The notes under the pieces were generated by a model that ran no database searches, was not told the DNA's origin, and was given only the letters and a program-made list of their open reading frames with translations. This document shows, piece after piece, positions 1-14,114 of a stretch of DNA of 64,000 nucleotides (position 1 is the stretch's first letter; each line of letters begins with the position of its first letter). The stretch spans positions 6,506,979 through 6,570,978 of the forward strand of contig JAPTYO010000022.1 of the NCBI GenBank assembly GCA_036873135.1. The letters run 5' to 3'. The position numbers and the translations under genes were made by a program. The DNA comes from Clarkia xantiana subsp. parviflora (taxonomy: Eukaryota; Streptophyta; Magnoliopsida; Myrtales; Onagraceae).

Positions 1-74
1 CAGGAGTCCAAGCTTTCCGTCAAGGACGTAACGGAGCTCCGCCCGTGATCCAACACCGTATATAATACTAGATG

Positions 75-1624
75 CTAACCCCGCGCAACCGTATACGATA
101 GCCATGATCCAATGTTTAAGAATTCGGTAATATATATATAATGATGACTGCTTAATGGTATATTGGTATCAGACAACTATTTAATCTTGATTCAATCAAT
201 CTCGGTACATCAATTTATATATATAGGATATTTTTCCGTCTCCATAAAATTTCATTAAAACCCTTACTTTTTTGTCTATACCTTATTGACATGTCTACAG
301 ATGTAAGAAGAGCATATATCTTGCAGAGACGATATCTTTTTGTGTTTGGAGGTCGTACTTATGCATGAACCAGTTATGCATGAACCAGTGGGTGAGTTCG
401 TAAGAGCTGATTCAAGGAAGATGGTGATGAATCAGAGAATAAGAAGATGAAGAAAAATCAGTTTGAGACTGTTGATTTAATTTGTATGGATTTGAAATCC
501 ATACTTACAAGTTACAACTCCTTCACTCAACCTGAGGATGGTTTTCATATAAGAGACTTCTCCTATAATAACCTCCAGGTATTGTCTCTATAGTCAAAGA
601 ATTAAATTAAGGGTTAATTATTACATATTTAGTGTCTAAGGTCGCAGCGGTTTTTAATGGTGCGGACGTGGCCATCTTTTCAAGTGATGGTCCCGACAAA
701 GTGACGTGAAGGGAGCATGCATGGGAGCTCCAATTTGTCAACCTAAAACATTAAATAGGTTCTTAACCACCATTAAATAGTTCTCAACCATTAAGCAAAT
801 CTAAAGCTGTCATTTATACAAAATACAATTATTTTAATCACTATGAATAAAATAAAATAAAATATTTATTTTTATTTGTATCATAATTTTTTTCTTAATA
901 CTTTCTTACTGTTAAATTAAGCAATACTAATTTCTTCAACGCAAAAAAAAAAAAAAAAAAAAAAAAACATAAAATATACTATACTATACATGAATTAAAA
1001 TATAAAATAGAAATATTGTTACTAATCTAATCAGTCAAACCCTAGAATACTAAACAATAAAACCACAATATATATAACTAATAACTAATACTAAGTGGTT
1101 TATTTTAGTGGTCGATTATCCGCGTCAACTATTATAATATATTAATATCTATTATAATATGTAATATAATGAATTGACAAATTGTATTCTTTGAGTGGCA
1201 CGTGTATATTTTTCCCAATCATCGTTATCTATTTTAGATATGAAATATTAAATAAAAATTATTTGAATATAAGTTCACTTTAATTTTTAATGTACAATAA
1301 TAATTGATTTTATTTCTATAATAAATATCAATTTGAATATCTAGAATACTTTTTTTCTATTTTATAATTCGTCAAAAATACACCTATGAACACAATAGAT
1401 GACAATGACAAACTAAATGCTAATAAGAGACTTATATATATATATCTCTGATGGAAAGTGAAAGAAAATGTGGTCATAAAGCTAAAAAATAAGAATTTAA
1501 GAAAATATATTACATTTATAATAAATTTGTTGATGTTCTTTTTATTTAAATGTAAACATAATTAAGTATTTTAGCTTAGATTTATTTTGATAAATTTTAC
1601 CCGCGCGGTGCGCGGGGTTAGTAG
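75..1624. mobile_element. Possible degraded element with GC-rich inverted ends (Helitron-like hairpin)
   Basis: The sequence CTAACCCCGCGCAACC at 75-90 is answered in inverted orientation by GGTGCGCGGGGTTAG at about 1607-1622. The right-hand copy forms a 7-bp hairpin (CCCGCGC, loop GGT, GCGCGGG) at 1600-1616. GC-rich hairpins in AT-rich DNA near an end are typical of plant Helitron 3' termini. The expected CTRR terminus is not clear, and inverted ends argue against a simple Helitron. No coding capacity lies between the motifs. It could be two unrelated Helitron ends in opposite orientation. Confidence 0.25.
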
Positions 1625-1958
1625 CTACTATATATATAATTCTATAAATTTTGTTATCATTATCTTTTTGCACAATTTTATTTAAAAAAATGTTCCCATT
1701 GCTAAATTTGATTCGCCAATGGGTGCACTTTTTCTCCCAAATTTACAACCCAAGTAATTATATCGATATTCATTATTTGTATGACTGACTGACGTGTGGC
1801 TGTAATAATTAATTTCAGTTACATTTTATTATTTTTGTACTTGTCCAGGCTTTTATTTTACAGGTATGTCGTCAATGTAGTTTCTTGGAGGAAAAAGTCC
1901 CTTTCTTGACTAATTATCCCTCCCTCCCCTTCGCCATCGCTTTCCTTCTGTCTGTCTA

Positions 1959-1979
1959 ATGCCTGCTCCGAGCGATTAA
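1959..1979 (+). CDS. Candidate upstream ORF in the kinase leader (6 codons)
   Basis: An ATG at 1959 opens a six-codon frame ending in TAA at 1977-1979, about 150 bases before the kinase ATG. If transcription starts upstream of it, it could lower translation of the kinase. The transcription start is unknown, so this is only a candidate. Confidence 0.25.
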   Translation: MPAPSD

Positions 1980-2128
1980 CAACACATTCAAAATCCGTGA
2001 CCTTTTCCATTCAATCCAATCTTCAGATTCCCGGCCACCATCCGCTCTTGTCTTATTTTTCTTTCCGTATAAAATCTCTTTTTTGCATTTTTTTTCTCGA
2101 TTCATCATCGAAATCTCTTCCTTTTAAC

Positions 2129-5283
<3,155 letters not shown>

Positions 5284-5536
5284 TGCATAGCAGTCAGTCA
5301 GTCGGTACATATAATTCCTACATGGATTGCAAAGCACATGGTGAGTGTGTGTGTGATTGATCATACCTGAATGCCTACCTTATCAACATTAATTAATTAA
5401 CTGAGCAAGAGAATTTTTCATCTCAAAACCGACCTAATAATTCATCAACAACAAACAAGCTAGAAAGAAAGAGTTGCAGGCATAATTGTTTCTACTGTAT
5501 ATATGTATAATTGCAAAATTATTATCTATTTCACCA

Positions 5537-5597
<61 letters not shown>

Positions 5598-6135
5598 TGC
5601 AAATTCATCACTTTTGCCAAATTCACCACTGCATATGTGATATTATTTCTTTGTACGAATTAACAACTTTGGCTCTCTTCTTTCTTTTTCTTTTTCATCT
5701 AATACGAATGCACTTTATATTGTTTGGTTTGCCAAGCGCCGCAATTTGAATGTAATTTAAGACGTAATGTGAAATTACATTTAACATTTTTATCCCCCTA
5801 AGAGAAAAGATGAAAGTACACACGGACAAGTTGGTGTGCAAGCACACCGAGTACACACCGAAAAAACGCCGTGTATAACATTTTTTTTTATCAATGCCGA
5901 ACTTTAGGGAAATATAAACGATTACATACTACAAATTAGAAAAATACCCGCTCTGGAGGAATTCGTTAACATCCAAATCCTGAACAAGTAGAGCAGGTAC
6001 TAATAAAACAACAAAATCAAATAAAGCAGAGCAAGAAACTAAAATATAACTGGTAGTAAATAAACTAGAACACCAGATCGGCTTAACGGTGAAGATGACC
6101 CCAAGCAAATGATAGTAGCTTGGAGAGGAGGGATC
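5284..6135. other. Kinase 3' flank and host DNA before T1
   Basis: No coding frame is supported. The first few hundred bases are presumably the 3' untranslated region. An acceptor-like TTGCAG at 5475-5480 followed by GCATAA would end an alternative transcript one codon after splicing. GTGT/CACA-rich sequence at about 5818-5875 resembles the GTGT-rich stretch at about 25440-25560, possibly the two sides of an older element split by later insertions. The base run ends at the CAACT duplication next to T1. Confidence 0.5.
5537..5594. repeat. (CA)n(TA)n compound microsatellite
   Basis: A short CA run followed by about 24 AT units, about 255 bases after the kinase stop codon. Confidence 0.95.
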
Positions 6136-6431
6136 CAACTTGTTAGGTTATGAGATCTAGGTCAACGGGTGGTCGGCTTTGATCTCGCTCCTTACTGGGG
6201 ATGTGTGTGATCCGGTATTCCTGAGTTGCCTTGTCTTAGCCTATGTCCTTCCTTCCTCTCTCCTTCTATCCTGCAGAAGGGGCAGTACCAGACACGGAGG
6301 GGGGGGGTGGTGCCTGATGAACCCTCTCCGATGCCTAAGTCAGTATTCTTTCTAGAGAGATAAAGCTAGAGAGATGTCAGAGCAAAATAATCCAAATTGC
6401 CAAGATGATCAAATGAGTTGTGAAGGTGGGG

Positions 6432-6439
6432 TATTTATA
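6432..6439 (-). promoter_or_regulatory. TATA box of T1 3' LTR
   Basis: TATAAATA on the minus strand within CCTATAAATACCCC, identical in position and context to the other T1 LTR arms and to T9. Confidence 0.7.
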
Positions 6440-6599
6440 GGCAACGGTGTCATTAAGGTGGCTTAATGACATCGTTAACCTTTAAACACAATTAATTAAC
6501 CTTTAAGCGCGTAATTAAGACCTTAGGATTCGGAGAAGGTAGGCGGAGTGGACCGAGTGTGGGAGTCCGAAAATGGTGCCGGGGCCCTTGGGGGGAGGA

Positions 6600-6830
6600 G
6601 AAATCCGACCCCTAAGGGTAGGGGCACCCAACCCCTCCTAGGGAGGATGGGGTTGGCCAACCCCATCCCTCCTAGGAGAGATCGGGTTGGCCGACCCGAT
6701 CTCTCCTAGGAGAGATCGGGTTGGTCCACCCGATCTCCCCTAGGAGAGATCGGGTTGGCTGACCCGATCTCTCCTAGGGGAGGTCGGGTGTGGCCACCCA
6801 ACCTCACCTAGGTGAGTTTGCCTCGGCCGG
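6600..6830. repeat. Palindromic repeat array in T1 3' LTR
   Basis: Tandem units of about 32 bp, each built of CTCCTAGGAG and an inverted pair GATCGGGT / ACCCGATC around a short loop. Outer units use GGATGGGG / CCCCATCC instead. Every unit can form a hairpin, so the array can fold into a cruciform. Confidence 0.9.
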
Positions 6831-6970
6831 ACGAGCGCTCCGGCCTCGTCCGAGCCGTTGATGTGTTCGCGAAGTGTTCGGGTTGAAGTTTCGATTTATA
6901 AACGTTAATGGGACGATAAAAATACAACGGTTTGGAAGTCAACGGGTTCAAATTGGGCGTATATCCATCA

Positions 6971-6988
6971 CATGCCCCCGAGTCAACC
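6971..6988 (-). promoter_or_regulatory. T1 polypurine tract
   Basis: On the minus strand the bases before TGATGG read GACTCGGGGGCATG, a purine-rich primer for plus-strand DNA synthesis directly abutting the LTR. Confidence 0.75.
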
Positions 6989-8638
6989 AATGGCCTAACC
7001 CTTGATTGACTCTATTTCAGGATGGTATGATACGCGCAATTTGAAACCGGGGTTTCTACCTTTCATATGAGTGCCAACTTACCCATGGATGCATGTCTTC
7101 GACTCTGCCCCCTGCCTTATGAGATAGAGGAGTTGTAAACGTTAGAGTAGCACGAACGTATGCCTAAGCATGCGTCCGTCTGAGGCGGGAGCAATAAATC
7201 TATCTTTGCTATCGGCGTATACTTAAAAAATGCATACTCTTACAAGGATGTAATACGAATGCAACTAAGTGACTTATGCTTCAAATTCGTGCCGGGATTC
7301 TATCTAAGTGAGTAAAAATTTAATTTTGGCTAAAATTTTTCCTAAGTATGGAATGCTCAAAAATAAAACTAACTTGATAGTTTTTCTAAGTATGGAGATA
7401 TACTTAGCCATAGTTGAAAGGGATAAAAATGACGGTTTTTCCTTGGCCCTTAGATCTCATTTAAAGATAGATGGAGGGTGGTGATTAAAACCCCTTAAAA
7501 AACCCTATCATCTTTTCAAAATAGAGGAGAGTTAGAAAAATACCTCAAAGAGTCACCATAGCCACCATCTTCCCTCTTCACTCACCCTTGGAGAGCAAGA
7601 AAAATTGGAGAGCACCCCCAAGGTTAGGGCCGGCCAGAATTCCGGCGAGAGACACGAAATTCCGGCCAGCAGCTCCGGCGGGAAGAGACCACCAGCACGG
7701 GACAGAGCCGGCCGGTGGATTGGTGACGCGAGACGACGGCGTGGAGGCGGGACGGACCAGTGGCGGCGTGAAGGAGCAGCTGACGTAGGTGGAGCCTGGT
7801 CCGACGCAGGCGGTCGACGGCGACGTGACTCCCGGTGGCTGACGGACGAAAGCGACGCGGTACGAGCTTGGCCGACGGAGGGCGGCGACCAGACGAGCAG
7901 CGGCGTCGGGAGGCTTCGACGGCGAGTTTACCTCCGACGACGGCAGCGCTAGCTTCGGCCAGAACAGTCGACGGCGGGACAGGGGGGCTCCGACGTGATC
8001 TGGGGCGGACTCCGGCGGCGAAAGGACGGCTGGGAGCGACTCCGGCGACGACGGAATTGGGACTCCGGCGAGGGGCTGATTTCCGGCAACGCTCAAATTC
8101 GAATTCCGGACCCGTTTATCACATCGGGTCGGGTTTTCCGAAGGTCCGCTCTTTTCCTTTCCGTTACCGCGTAAAACGTTGATTTTTGAATCGTTGATAT
8201 TTGATTGCCGATGCTTGATTGCCGAAATTTGATCGAATGTGGGTAACCGTTGATAGTTGTGGATTTGGGGAAAAATGTTTGCCGGTCGTCCGGATATAGT
8301 TTCTTGTCCGATTGGACCATCCCGGTCTTGAATTTGATGTCGTACCGCCGTTGGTGTGTTAATCTTTATTGGAGGGTATAATGGTAATTTTTTCCAAAAC
8401 CCGACCTTAGGCTCGGATAAAATTATTCAACTTGGTTGTCGTGGTGTCCTTGGCTCATGTTGACTATCTTTGCTGGGTGTCTTTGGATCTGTGACTGTTG
8501 TCGTTGGTCGGGTGTTGGAATATTTCCGGTTCTTCGGAAATTTTTCTTGTCTTGATATTTGTCGTGCCGTGGCAGGTACTGTATTCCTGGTGGTGTCCGC
8601 GCACACAGACTCTACAGAGGCGTCGCATCCTCCGAAGG
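6989..8638. other. T1 spacer with GC-rich leader of the plus-strand gene
   Basis: No conserved protein is seen. From about 7590 to 8180 the DNA turns GC-rich with many CTCCGGCGA-like words on either strand; long frames there are by-products of composition. It lies directly upstream of the convergent plus-strand gene and could be its promoter and leader. T5 holds a similar GC-rich block at about 33330-33500. Confidence 0.5.
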
Positions 8639-11034
8639 ATGAGTGAGTTCCTTTTCTCTTCCTTTTTGGTCGCATTACTTCCTTTCCTATTGCTAGCTTA
8701 GTGTCGTGACCTTCGTTGGGGTGTTAGTCGAAATTTGATTCGTACTTTGGGATTTCCTGCTACCTTTGCTTTAGGTCTTGCTACCCTGTCGGAGAACCAT
8801 CTCACTAGGTCCGATTACAATGAACATGTTACCCTAGGAGATATCTGTCCCCTAGATGAGCCTCTGTATCCTTTCTTCCCCTCCTTGGGGAATACTCGCG
8901 AGACGGTGACGGAGCCTCCTATAGGGAAGGTCGCCGTGTACCCCTCCCAGATCCGATTCGGGCTGAGGTTGCCTTACTGTGACGAGCTTATAGAGTTGAG
9001 CAGGTTCTTCAGGATTTCTCCTGTGAACCTTGCCCCCAGTGCCCTTCGTGTCTGGGTGGGCTTCCGGGTATTGTGCCATTGGTACTCCTGGAAGTACTCC
9101 CTCGTTCTATTCCGATGCTTCTACCGGTTCCAGTACCAGACGAAGGTGGGGTTTGCGAGTTTCGTAACTCGCCATCCGACCTTCAAGGATCCCCGATTTG
9201 CTGATTTCGGGTTGAGTGGGATCGAGTGGGATACCTCCCTCCGTTTCGTAGCCCGGAGTGACAATTCGGCCAGTCACTGGGCTAAGCATTACTTCTTCAT
9301 TACGGATCGATACGTCACTTGGTCGGTCTTGAATGAGGATCGGTCCGATGGTTGGCCTGCTTTCAGAGAGTTCTCTTCGGTTGATTTAGAGACTATGAAG
9401 ATCATTCACGAGAGCAACAGGACTCGGTCATACTGCCCCGTGTCCTTAGTGACTGAGACGGATCTTTACGAGGCCGGGATCAGTTTGACTCCTGACTCCG
9501 GGGGTTCGGTATGTCACTTGGTCTTTCCATCTTTATTTACCTTCTGCTCTTCCTTTGTAGGTTGGTTTCATGGAAAAACCTATAACGTGCAGGGAGCCCC
9601 TGTTGATCTGAGCAAGAGGAAGGCTCCTTCTAGTTCCGCTCTAAAGAAATCCCCCCTGCCTGGGAAGAAGGCTGGGGCCTCTGGTATGCTTTCTCCTATT
9701 TGCTTCTTTATGGTATAACTTATGTTTTCCTTATCTTGTTTTTCTTACCTTGCTAGGGCGCTCCCCCTTGGTGACTGAGAGGGTCGTCTCCGTTGGTAGA
9801 GATTCTGGACCTTCCAAGTCCAAGCCGCGGAGATCTGATTCTGAGGCCGGGGCCTCGGCTGCTAAGAGAAAGAAGGCCGTGGATCCTGCTTCGCCTACTG
9901 CTCGTCCTCCGACCCTATCTCGTGATAAGGAGATGGTGGTCGAAGAGGTGCCTTCCCTGGCTGACAAAGGGAAGCGACCTGCTGGTGGTGGTTCCCCTGC
10001 CCCCCAGCCGAGGGCACGGTCCTCAGGTATGATCTCTACCTTGTTGCTGATTCTTCTATGTTTATATTCTCCTTTGACTTGCTTTGCTTGTGTAGGTGGG
10101 CCTCCGACTTTAAGTCGGAAGGATTTCGCACGTCTTACTAATGAAGATGTTATTGGGTCTGAGTGGACTCCTTTCGCTGGTCTGAAGGAGTTCCACCTCG
10201 ATAGCACCTCCTCTTTGCGGACTCCTGAGGTTGGCGTCCGCGTACTCCGCGGCGCCATCCCCCCTGGCGATCGTGTTGCTCCGCCCAAGTCTCCTGGGGA
10301 GACTCGGCGCTTTGTTCAGGGGGTACTTTCTCGTTATGCACCTGTGAGTTGTTCCTTGCTTTCCTCTTATTACTTTCATAATGGCTATCTTTCGGTTACT
10401 CATCCCTTGTTTGAATTGTTAGGGTATGTCTGACATGGTGAACATGTCCTCGCTCGTGCTCGAGTTATCTGACGAGAGGAAGACCCTTGAGGACAGCCAG
10501 GTCTCTCTCAAGGCGGAGGTCGCCACTGCTGCTGAGAAGGCGCGATTATCTGATTTGAGGATGCAGGAGCTCCGGGACCAGGTGTCCTTGCTTGAGACCA
10601 CTGTGGGCAGTTTGCGTCGGGAAGCTGAGGTTGCAGCGTCGCTCCATTCTGAGGAGTTACGGAAGTTGGAGGCTAAGTGTCGGGCGGAGGAGAGGACTGT
10701 CGCGGTGTCTGAGTACAAGGCCTCCTCTGCCTTCACTGCCGATTATAGCGCGCGTCTCACTCAGGAGATGAACCAGTTCGGTGAGTATCTGGTTGATCAC
10801 ATTTTCCGTATTGATCCTCAGTTCCCAGTTGGTGACCTTGGTGACTTCGGGCCATATGCCACTGGTTACATGGCTGTTCTGAGGGGTCAGGCTGCTGTTG
10901 CAGACGAGCCTGCCCCTGCCCAGGTGGATGCTACACCAGTGGAGATTGGTACCTCAGATTCCTCCTCATCATCTCTATCTGCCGGTGGTTCAGCTTCAGG
11001 GGGTGAGGGTGACTCCCCTGAAGGTTCTGACTGA
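8639..11034 (+). CDS. T1 antisense gene: Transposase_28-like domain plus coiled coil
   Basis: Spliced gene running against gag, of the extra-ORF kind known in Tat-lineage elements. A tiny first exon is likely (ATGA before a GTGAGT donor at 8643). The main exon (about 8702-9508) resembles the 'putative gypsy type transposon' family (Transposase_28): it has ALRVWVGFRVLC and YFFITDRYVTW. Further introns fit at about 9685-9756, 10027-10095 and 10344-10422. The second half has a basic, Ser/Pro-rich linker, the block SSLRTPEVGVRVLR, then DMVNMSSL followed by a heptad-rich coiled coil and an acidic Ser/Gly tail. T5 shares the SSLRTPEVGVRVLR and DMVNMSS blocks and the intron between them. Biochemical role unknown. 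The exact N-terminus and the 9509 donor are uncertain, because the frame also stays open unspliced. Confidence 0.7.
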
Positions 11035-11419
11035 TGTGTTTATCTCATGCTATCCTTGTATATATAACTATACTCCTTCTCCCCTTTAATGGGTTGAGTG
11101 TCTTTTGAGATTGTGATGGTGTTTGTTGTTACTTTCCTTTGCCGCATTGTGTTGTTGACTACGTGGTTCGCTTGCCTTTACACTAGTGCTTCTCATGCTT
11201 TTGTATATATCCCTTTGGTTATGGGCTCTTCTCTTGGTGTGTTTCCTTTACTTGTCTTTCTTTCGTGTTTTCCTTCATGTCATACCTGCCATTTCATAAA
11301 GAAAAAACATTACTTGTTCTTCACATTATTTTACTTAGAAATTTCTTTCTCATGGTATCCTTCTGAGCATGGTGTGATGATCTCTTCTGATACCCCTTAC
11401 ACGGTATACGTTGTACTGT
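11035..11419. other. T1 spacer after the antisense gene
   Basis: T-rich sequence without conserved coding, probably the 3' untranslated region of the plus-strand gene. An open frame at 11098-11562 has no recognisable domain and runs into the repeat array. Confidence 0.4.
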
Positions 11420-12092
11420 TAGACCAAAGATACGCTCTTGGTGGGCGTCGAAATCTGTTCACGAGACAGGCTTTCGGACGGCACTTAACGTTTCACAGGA
11501 TAGGCTCCCGGAGGGCTCAGGTTAGACCAAAGATACGCTCCTGGTGGGCGTCGAACTGGTAGTTTGAAATCTACCTCAAGATACGCTCTTGGGGGCGTCG
11601 AACTGGTAGTGTTTTTTCTACCTCAAGATACGCTCTTGGGGGCGTCGAATCTGGTAGGTTGCAAATCTACCTCAAGATACGCTCCTGGGGGCGTCGAATT
11701 CGTAGTTTTTTGAAACCACTCTCAAGATACGCTCTTGGTGCGTCGAATTCGTAGTGTAATAACTACTCTCAAGATACGCTCTTGGGGGCGTCGAAGGTCG
11801 TAGTATGAACACTACTCTCAAGATACGCTCCTGGGGGCGTCGAAGTTCGTAGTTTTTGGAAACCACTCTCAAGATACGCTCTTGGGGGCGTCGAATGTTG
11901 TAGTATAAGAACTACTCTCAAGATACGCTCTTGGGGGCGTCGAAGGTCGTAGTATGAACACTACTCTCAAGATACGCTCTTGGAGGCGTCGAATGTCGTA
12001 GTATGAAAACTACTCTCAAGATACGCTCTTGGGGGCGTCGAATGTCGTAGTATAAGAACTACTCTCAAGATACGCTCTTGGGGGCGTCGAAC
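11420..12092. repeat. Tandem repeat array, about 60-bp unit, in T1
   Basis: About eleven copies of a unit containing CTCAAGATACGCTCTTGGGG and GCGTCGAA, separated by variable words such as GTAGTATGAAAACTA. It separates the convergent gag-side and antisense genes, the same position as the arrays in T8. Confidence 0.92.
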
Positions 12093-12356
12093 CTGTCATT
12101 GACTTGAAGTCATATCTGTGTAAGGATAACCTCGTGATTATACCACTACATTCATTGGAAAATACTTTTGAGTAACTTCTACTCTCTTAGGAGCATTCAT
12201 GTTTTTGTACACTTGGGATGCCTTGGTGCACCAAGACATCCTTTGTAGGAAATCAAAGATAGTTGTAGAGTTAGAGTAACTTCGTGAGTTCTCCTTCTCA
12301 AGGGTTGTTTTTGAAAAGCTTGTAAAGCTGAAACATGCAAAATGCTAGATATGAAA

Positions 12357-14114
12357 CTAAGGATATGGGGTGGTCACTGTGTCTGTTGCCACGTACTCCT
12401 TGAAGTCTCCATTGTAAATTATTTCTTCCACTTCCACCTTCAACACCATGCAGTTGTTGGTTTGATGCCCCCAGGTCCCATGGTACTCACACCAACCCTG
12501 TGCATCTCTTCCTAGGAAGGCCTTGCCTTCCTCCCTGCATGTTGGTAGCTCTTGCTTGAGGTGCTTGTGGAAAATTTCTTCTATGCTGAGTGTGTGGGGT
12601 GTGAATGTGAAATTGACACTTCTTCCCAATGTGTCCATTTCTCTTCCTCTCATCGGAACTTCATCCAACTGCTCCGCTTCCTGTGCAAATGCCTTGTCCA
12701 GCCTTGCCTTGAGCTCTCTCATTGTGCTCGTCATGACCATCTCATAGAGCCCTCCATAGGTCCCGAATGAGTTTGGATGCATGTTTCTAATGAATGCCCT
12801 TACTGCTTCTCCCCTTGTGATGTCCATGTTGGCACCATAATTAAAGAATCTCTGGAAATAGCTTGATATAGACTCCCGCGGCATTTGCTTGATATCATCT
12901 ATGTAGCGGAAGCCTTTTAGGATGGAGTTCCTTGTTCTGTTCCCTATTATGGTGTCTGGCTGCCAAGGTATGGATGTCACCTTCACAACCTTGCTCCTGT
13001 GTCTCCTTGTAGGCACTGTTTGAAAAAACTGCCTGCTCAGACGGAGTGTCACTCCACTCCTCCTCCTTCCTTGCCTTTGTCTCTCTCCCCTCCTTCTTCT
13101 ATCCTGGTTGGCTCCTACCATGACCACAGCCACTGTGTCTGTCCCGTGTGATCCACGTCTCATTGAGTTGACGTAGCATTGCCTTGCAGTGCGTTGATCA
13201 CCCAGGACCTCTCCAACCCCGTTCTCCGTGATGTACTTCAGCTTCTGGTGAACAGTGGATGGCACTATTTCATATGGGTTTATGGTTGTCCTTCCTAGGA
13301 TCCCATTGTAGGCTCCCAGGCTTTCAACCACCAAGAAATTGACATTTACCTTCAGCTGGGTCCATCCTTGGCCCATGGTTACTGGTAGGGTTATCATTCC
13401 CAGGGGGTAACTTGTTGCCCCTGAGAAGCCAACTAGAGGGAAGTTGACCGGTTTGATGTCTGCTTTGGTTTTCCCTATCTCCTCTAACACTCTCAAGCTT
13501 AGGAGGTCAGCTGAGCTGCCCCCATCCACCAAAATTCTCTTTACATCAAAATTGTCAATATATAAAGTAATAACTAGAGCATCGTCATGTGGAAAGACGA
13601 TGTGGCTTTTGTCCTTCTCCGAGAACTCGATCTTCACTTCTTCCCCTTCTCTTGGCCTTTTTCTCCACCTTGGCACTGAGCTTAGCTTGGATGCATAGAC
13701 CTCTCTTGCATTAGCAGTTGGGCCACCCGATGCTACTCCTCCATGTATCATATTTATGACTCCTTTTTTGTTGGGTGGAGGGTTGTAGTCTATCTTTCCC
13801 TTGCCCTTGTCTTTCTGTGATGGCCCTAGTTGCATACTGTTGCCCCCATGGTCTATGAATTGCTTCAGTTCTCCCCTCTGGACGATGTTGTTTATGCTTA
13901 GCTTTAGGCTAAAGCATTCATTTGTGTCGTGACCATAAGCCTCATGGTTGTCACACCATCTATCCTTGTGATTTCCCACCATTGGGGCTCTCCACCTTGC
14001 AGGGGGTGACCAAAGCTTTTGGTTCCGCATCTCTCTAAGTACGGTGGCTGGAGTGGCGTTCAATGGGATGAACTTAATGACATTTATTTCTCTAGCCTTT
14101 AAGGGTTCACCCAT
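12357..14114 (-). CDS. T1 zinc-binding, protease and second gag-like domain (585 codons open)
   Basis: One open frame with an unusual order. Residues 54-67 carry a C-x2-H-x4-H-x4-C motif (WCDNHEAYGHDTNEC), the end of the first gag. Residues 122-335 are the protease region: IHGG, REVYAS, then ILVDGGSSADLL near 194-205 with the aspartic protease Asp, and GRTTINP. In place of reverse transcriptase, residues 368-585 look like another gag C-terminal half: ESISSYFQRF, ITRGEAVRAFIRNM, and a second finger WCEYHGTWGHQTNNC (541-555) of identical spacing. It stops at 12357, before the repeat array. The upstream part joins the gag frame by a one-base shift near 14100-14170. Function of the second gag-like domain is unknown; it may assist RNA binding or packaging. 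Confidence 0.8.
   Translation of the reverse strand: MGEPLKAREINVIKFIPLNATPATVLREMRNQKLWSPPARWRAPMVGNHKDRWCDNHEAYGHDTNECFSLKLSINNIVQRGELKQFIDHGGNSMQLGPSQKDKGKGKIDYNPPPNKKGVINMIHGGVASGGPTANAREVYASKLSSVPRWRKRPREGEEVKIEFSEKDKSHIVFPHDDALVITLYIDNFDVKRILVDGGSSADLLSLRVLEEIGKTKADIKPVNFPLVGFSGATSYPLGMITLPVTMGQGWTQLKVNVNFLVVESLGAYNGILGRTTINPYEIVPSTVHQKLKYITENGVGEVLGDQRTARQCYVNSMRRGSHGTDTVAVVMVGANQDRRRRGERQRQGRRRSGVTLRLSRQFFQTVPTRRHRSKVVKVTSIPWQPDTIIGNRTRNSILKGFRYIDDIKQMPRESISSYFQRFFNYGANMDITRGEAVRAFIRNMHPNSFGTYGGLYEMVMTSTMRELKARLDKAFAQEAEQLDEVPMRGREMDTLGRSVNFTFTPHTLSIEEIFHKHLKQELPTCREEGKAFLGRDAQGWCEYHGTWGHQTNNCMVLKVEVEEIIYNGDFKEYVATDTVTTPYP

Larger units (their letters stand above)
1..2128. other. AT-rich upstream flank of the kinase gene
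   Basis: No open reading frame worth calling lies in this stretch. It is very AT-rich, with a run of about 25 A near 942-966 and short TA tracts. The last 250 bases become pyrimidine-rich, as expected of a plant promoter and 5' untranslated leader, and run into the kinase start codon. A GC-rich hairpin at 1600-1616 and a related inverted motif at 75-90 are described separately. No TATA box can be assigned with confidence because TATA-like strings occur throughout. Confidence 0.6.
6141..6970 (-). repeat. T1 3' LTR (full length, 830 bp)
   Basis: Begins TGTTAGG and ends CCATCA on the plus strand, that is TGATGG...CCTAACA in element orientation. It contains a TATA box (6432-6439, minus strand), a CTTAGGCATCGGAGAGGG motif (antisense, about 6320-6345) beside a G tract, and a palindromic repeat array. 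T9 carries the same LTR family at 62824-63738. Confidence 0.92.

Noticed and set aside
1997..2128. N-terminal extension of the kinase frame
   Set aside because: The extended frame starts at a GTG, not ATG, and would bury the MGVC myristoylation start. The region is leader.
7578..8182. Long frames on both strands of a GC-rich block
   Set aside because: Both strands and several frames are open because of GC content and CTCCGGCG repetition. No domain, no homology between T1 and T5 here.
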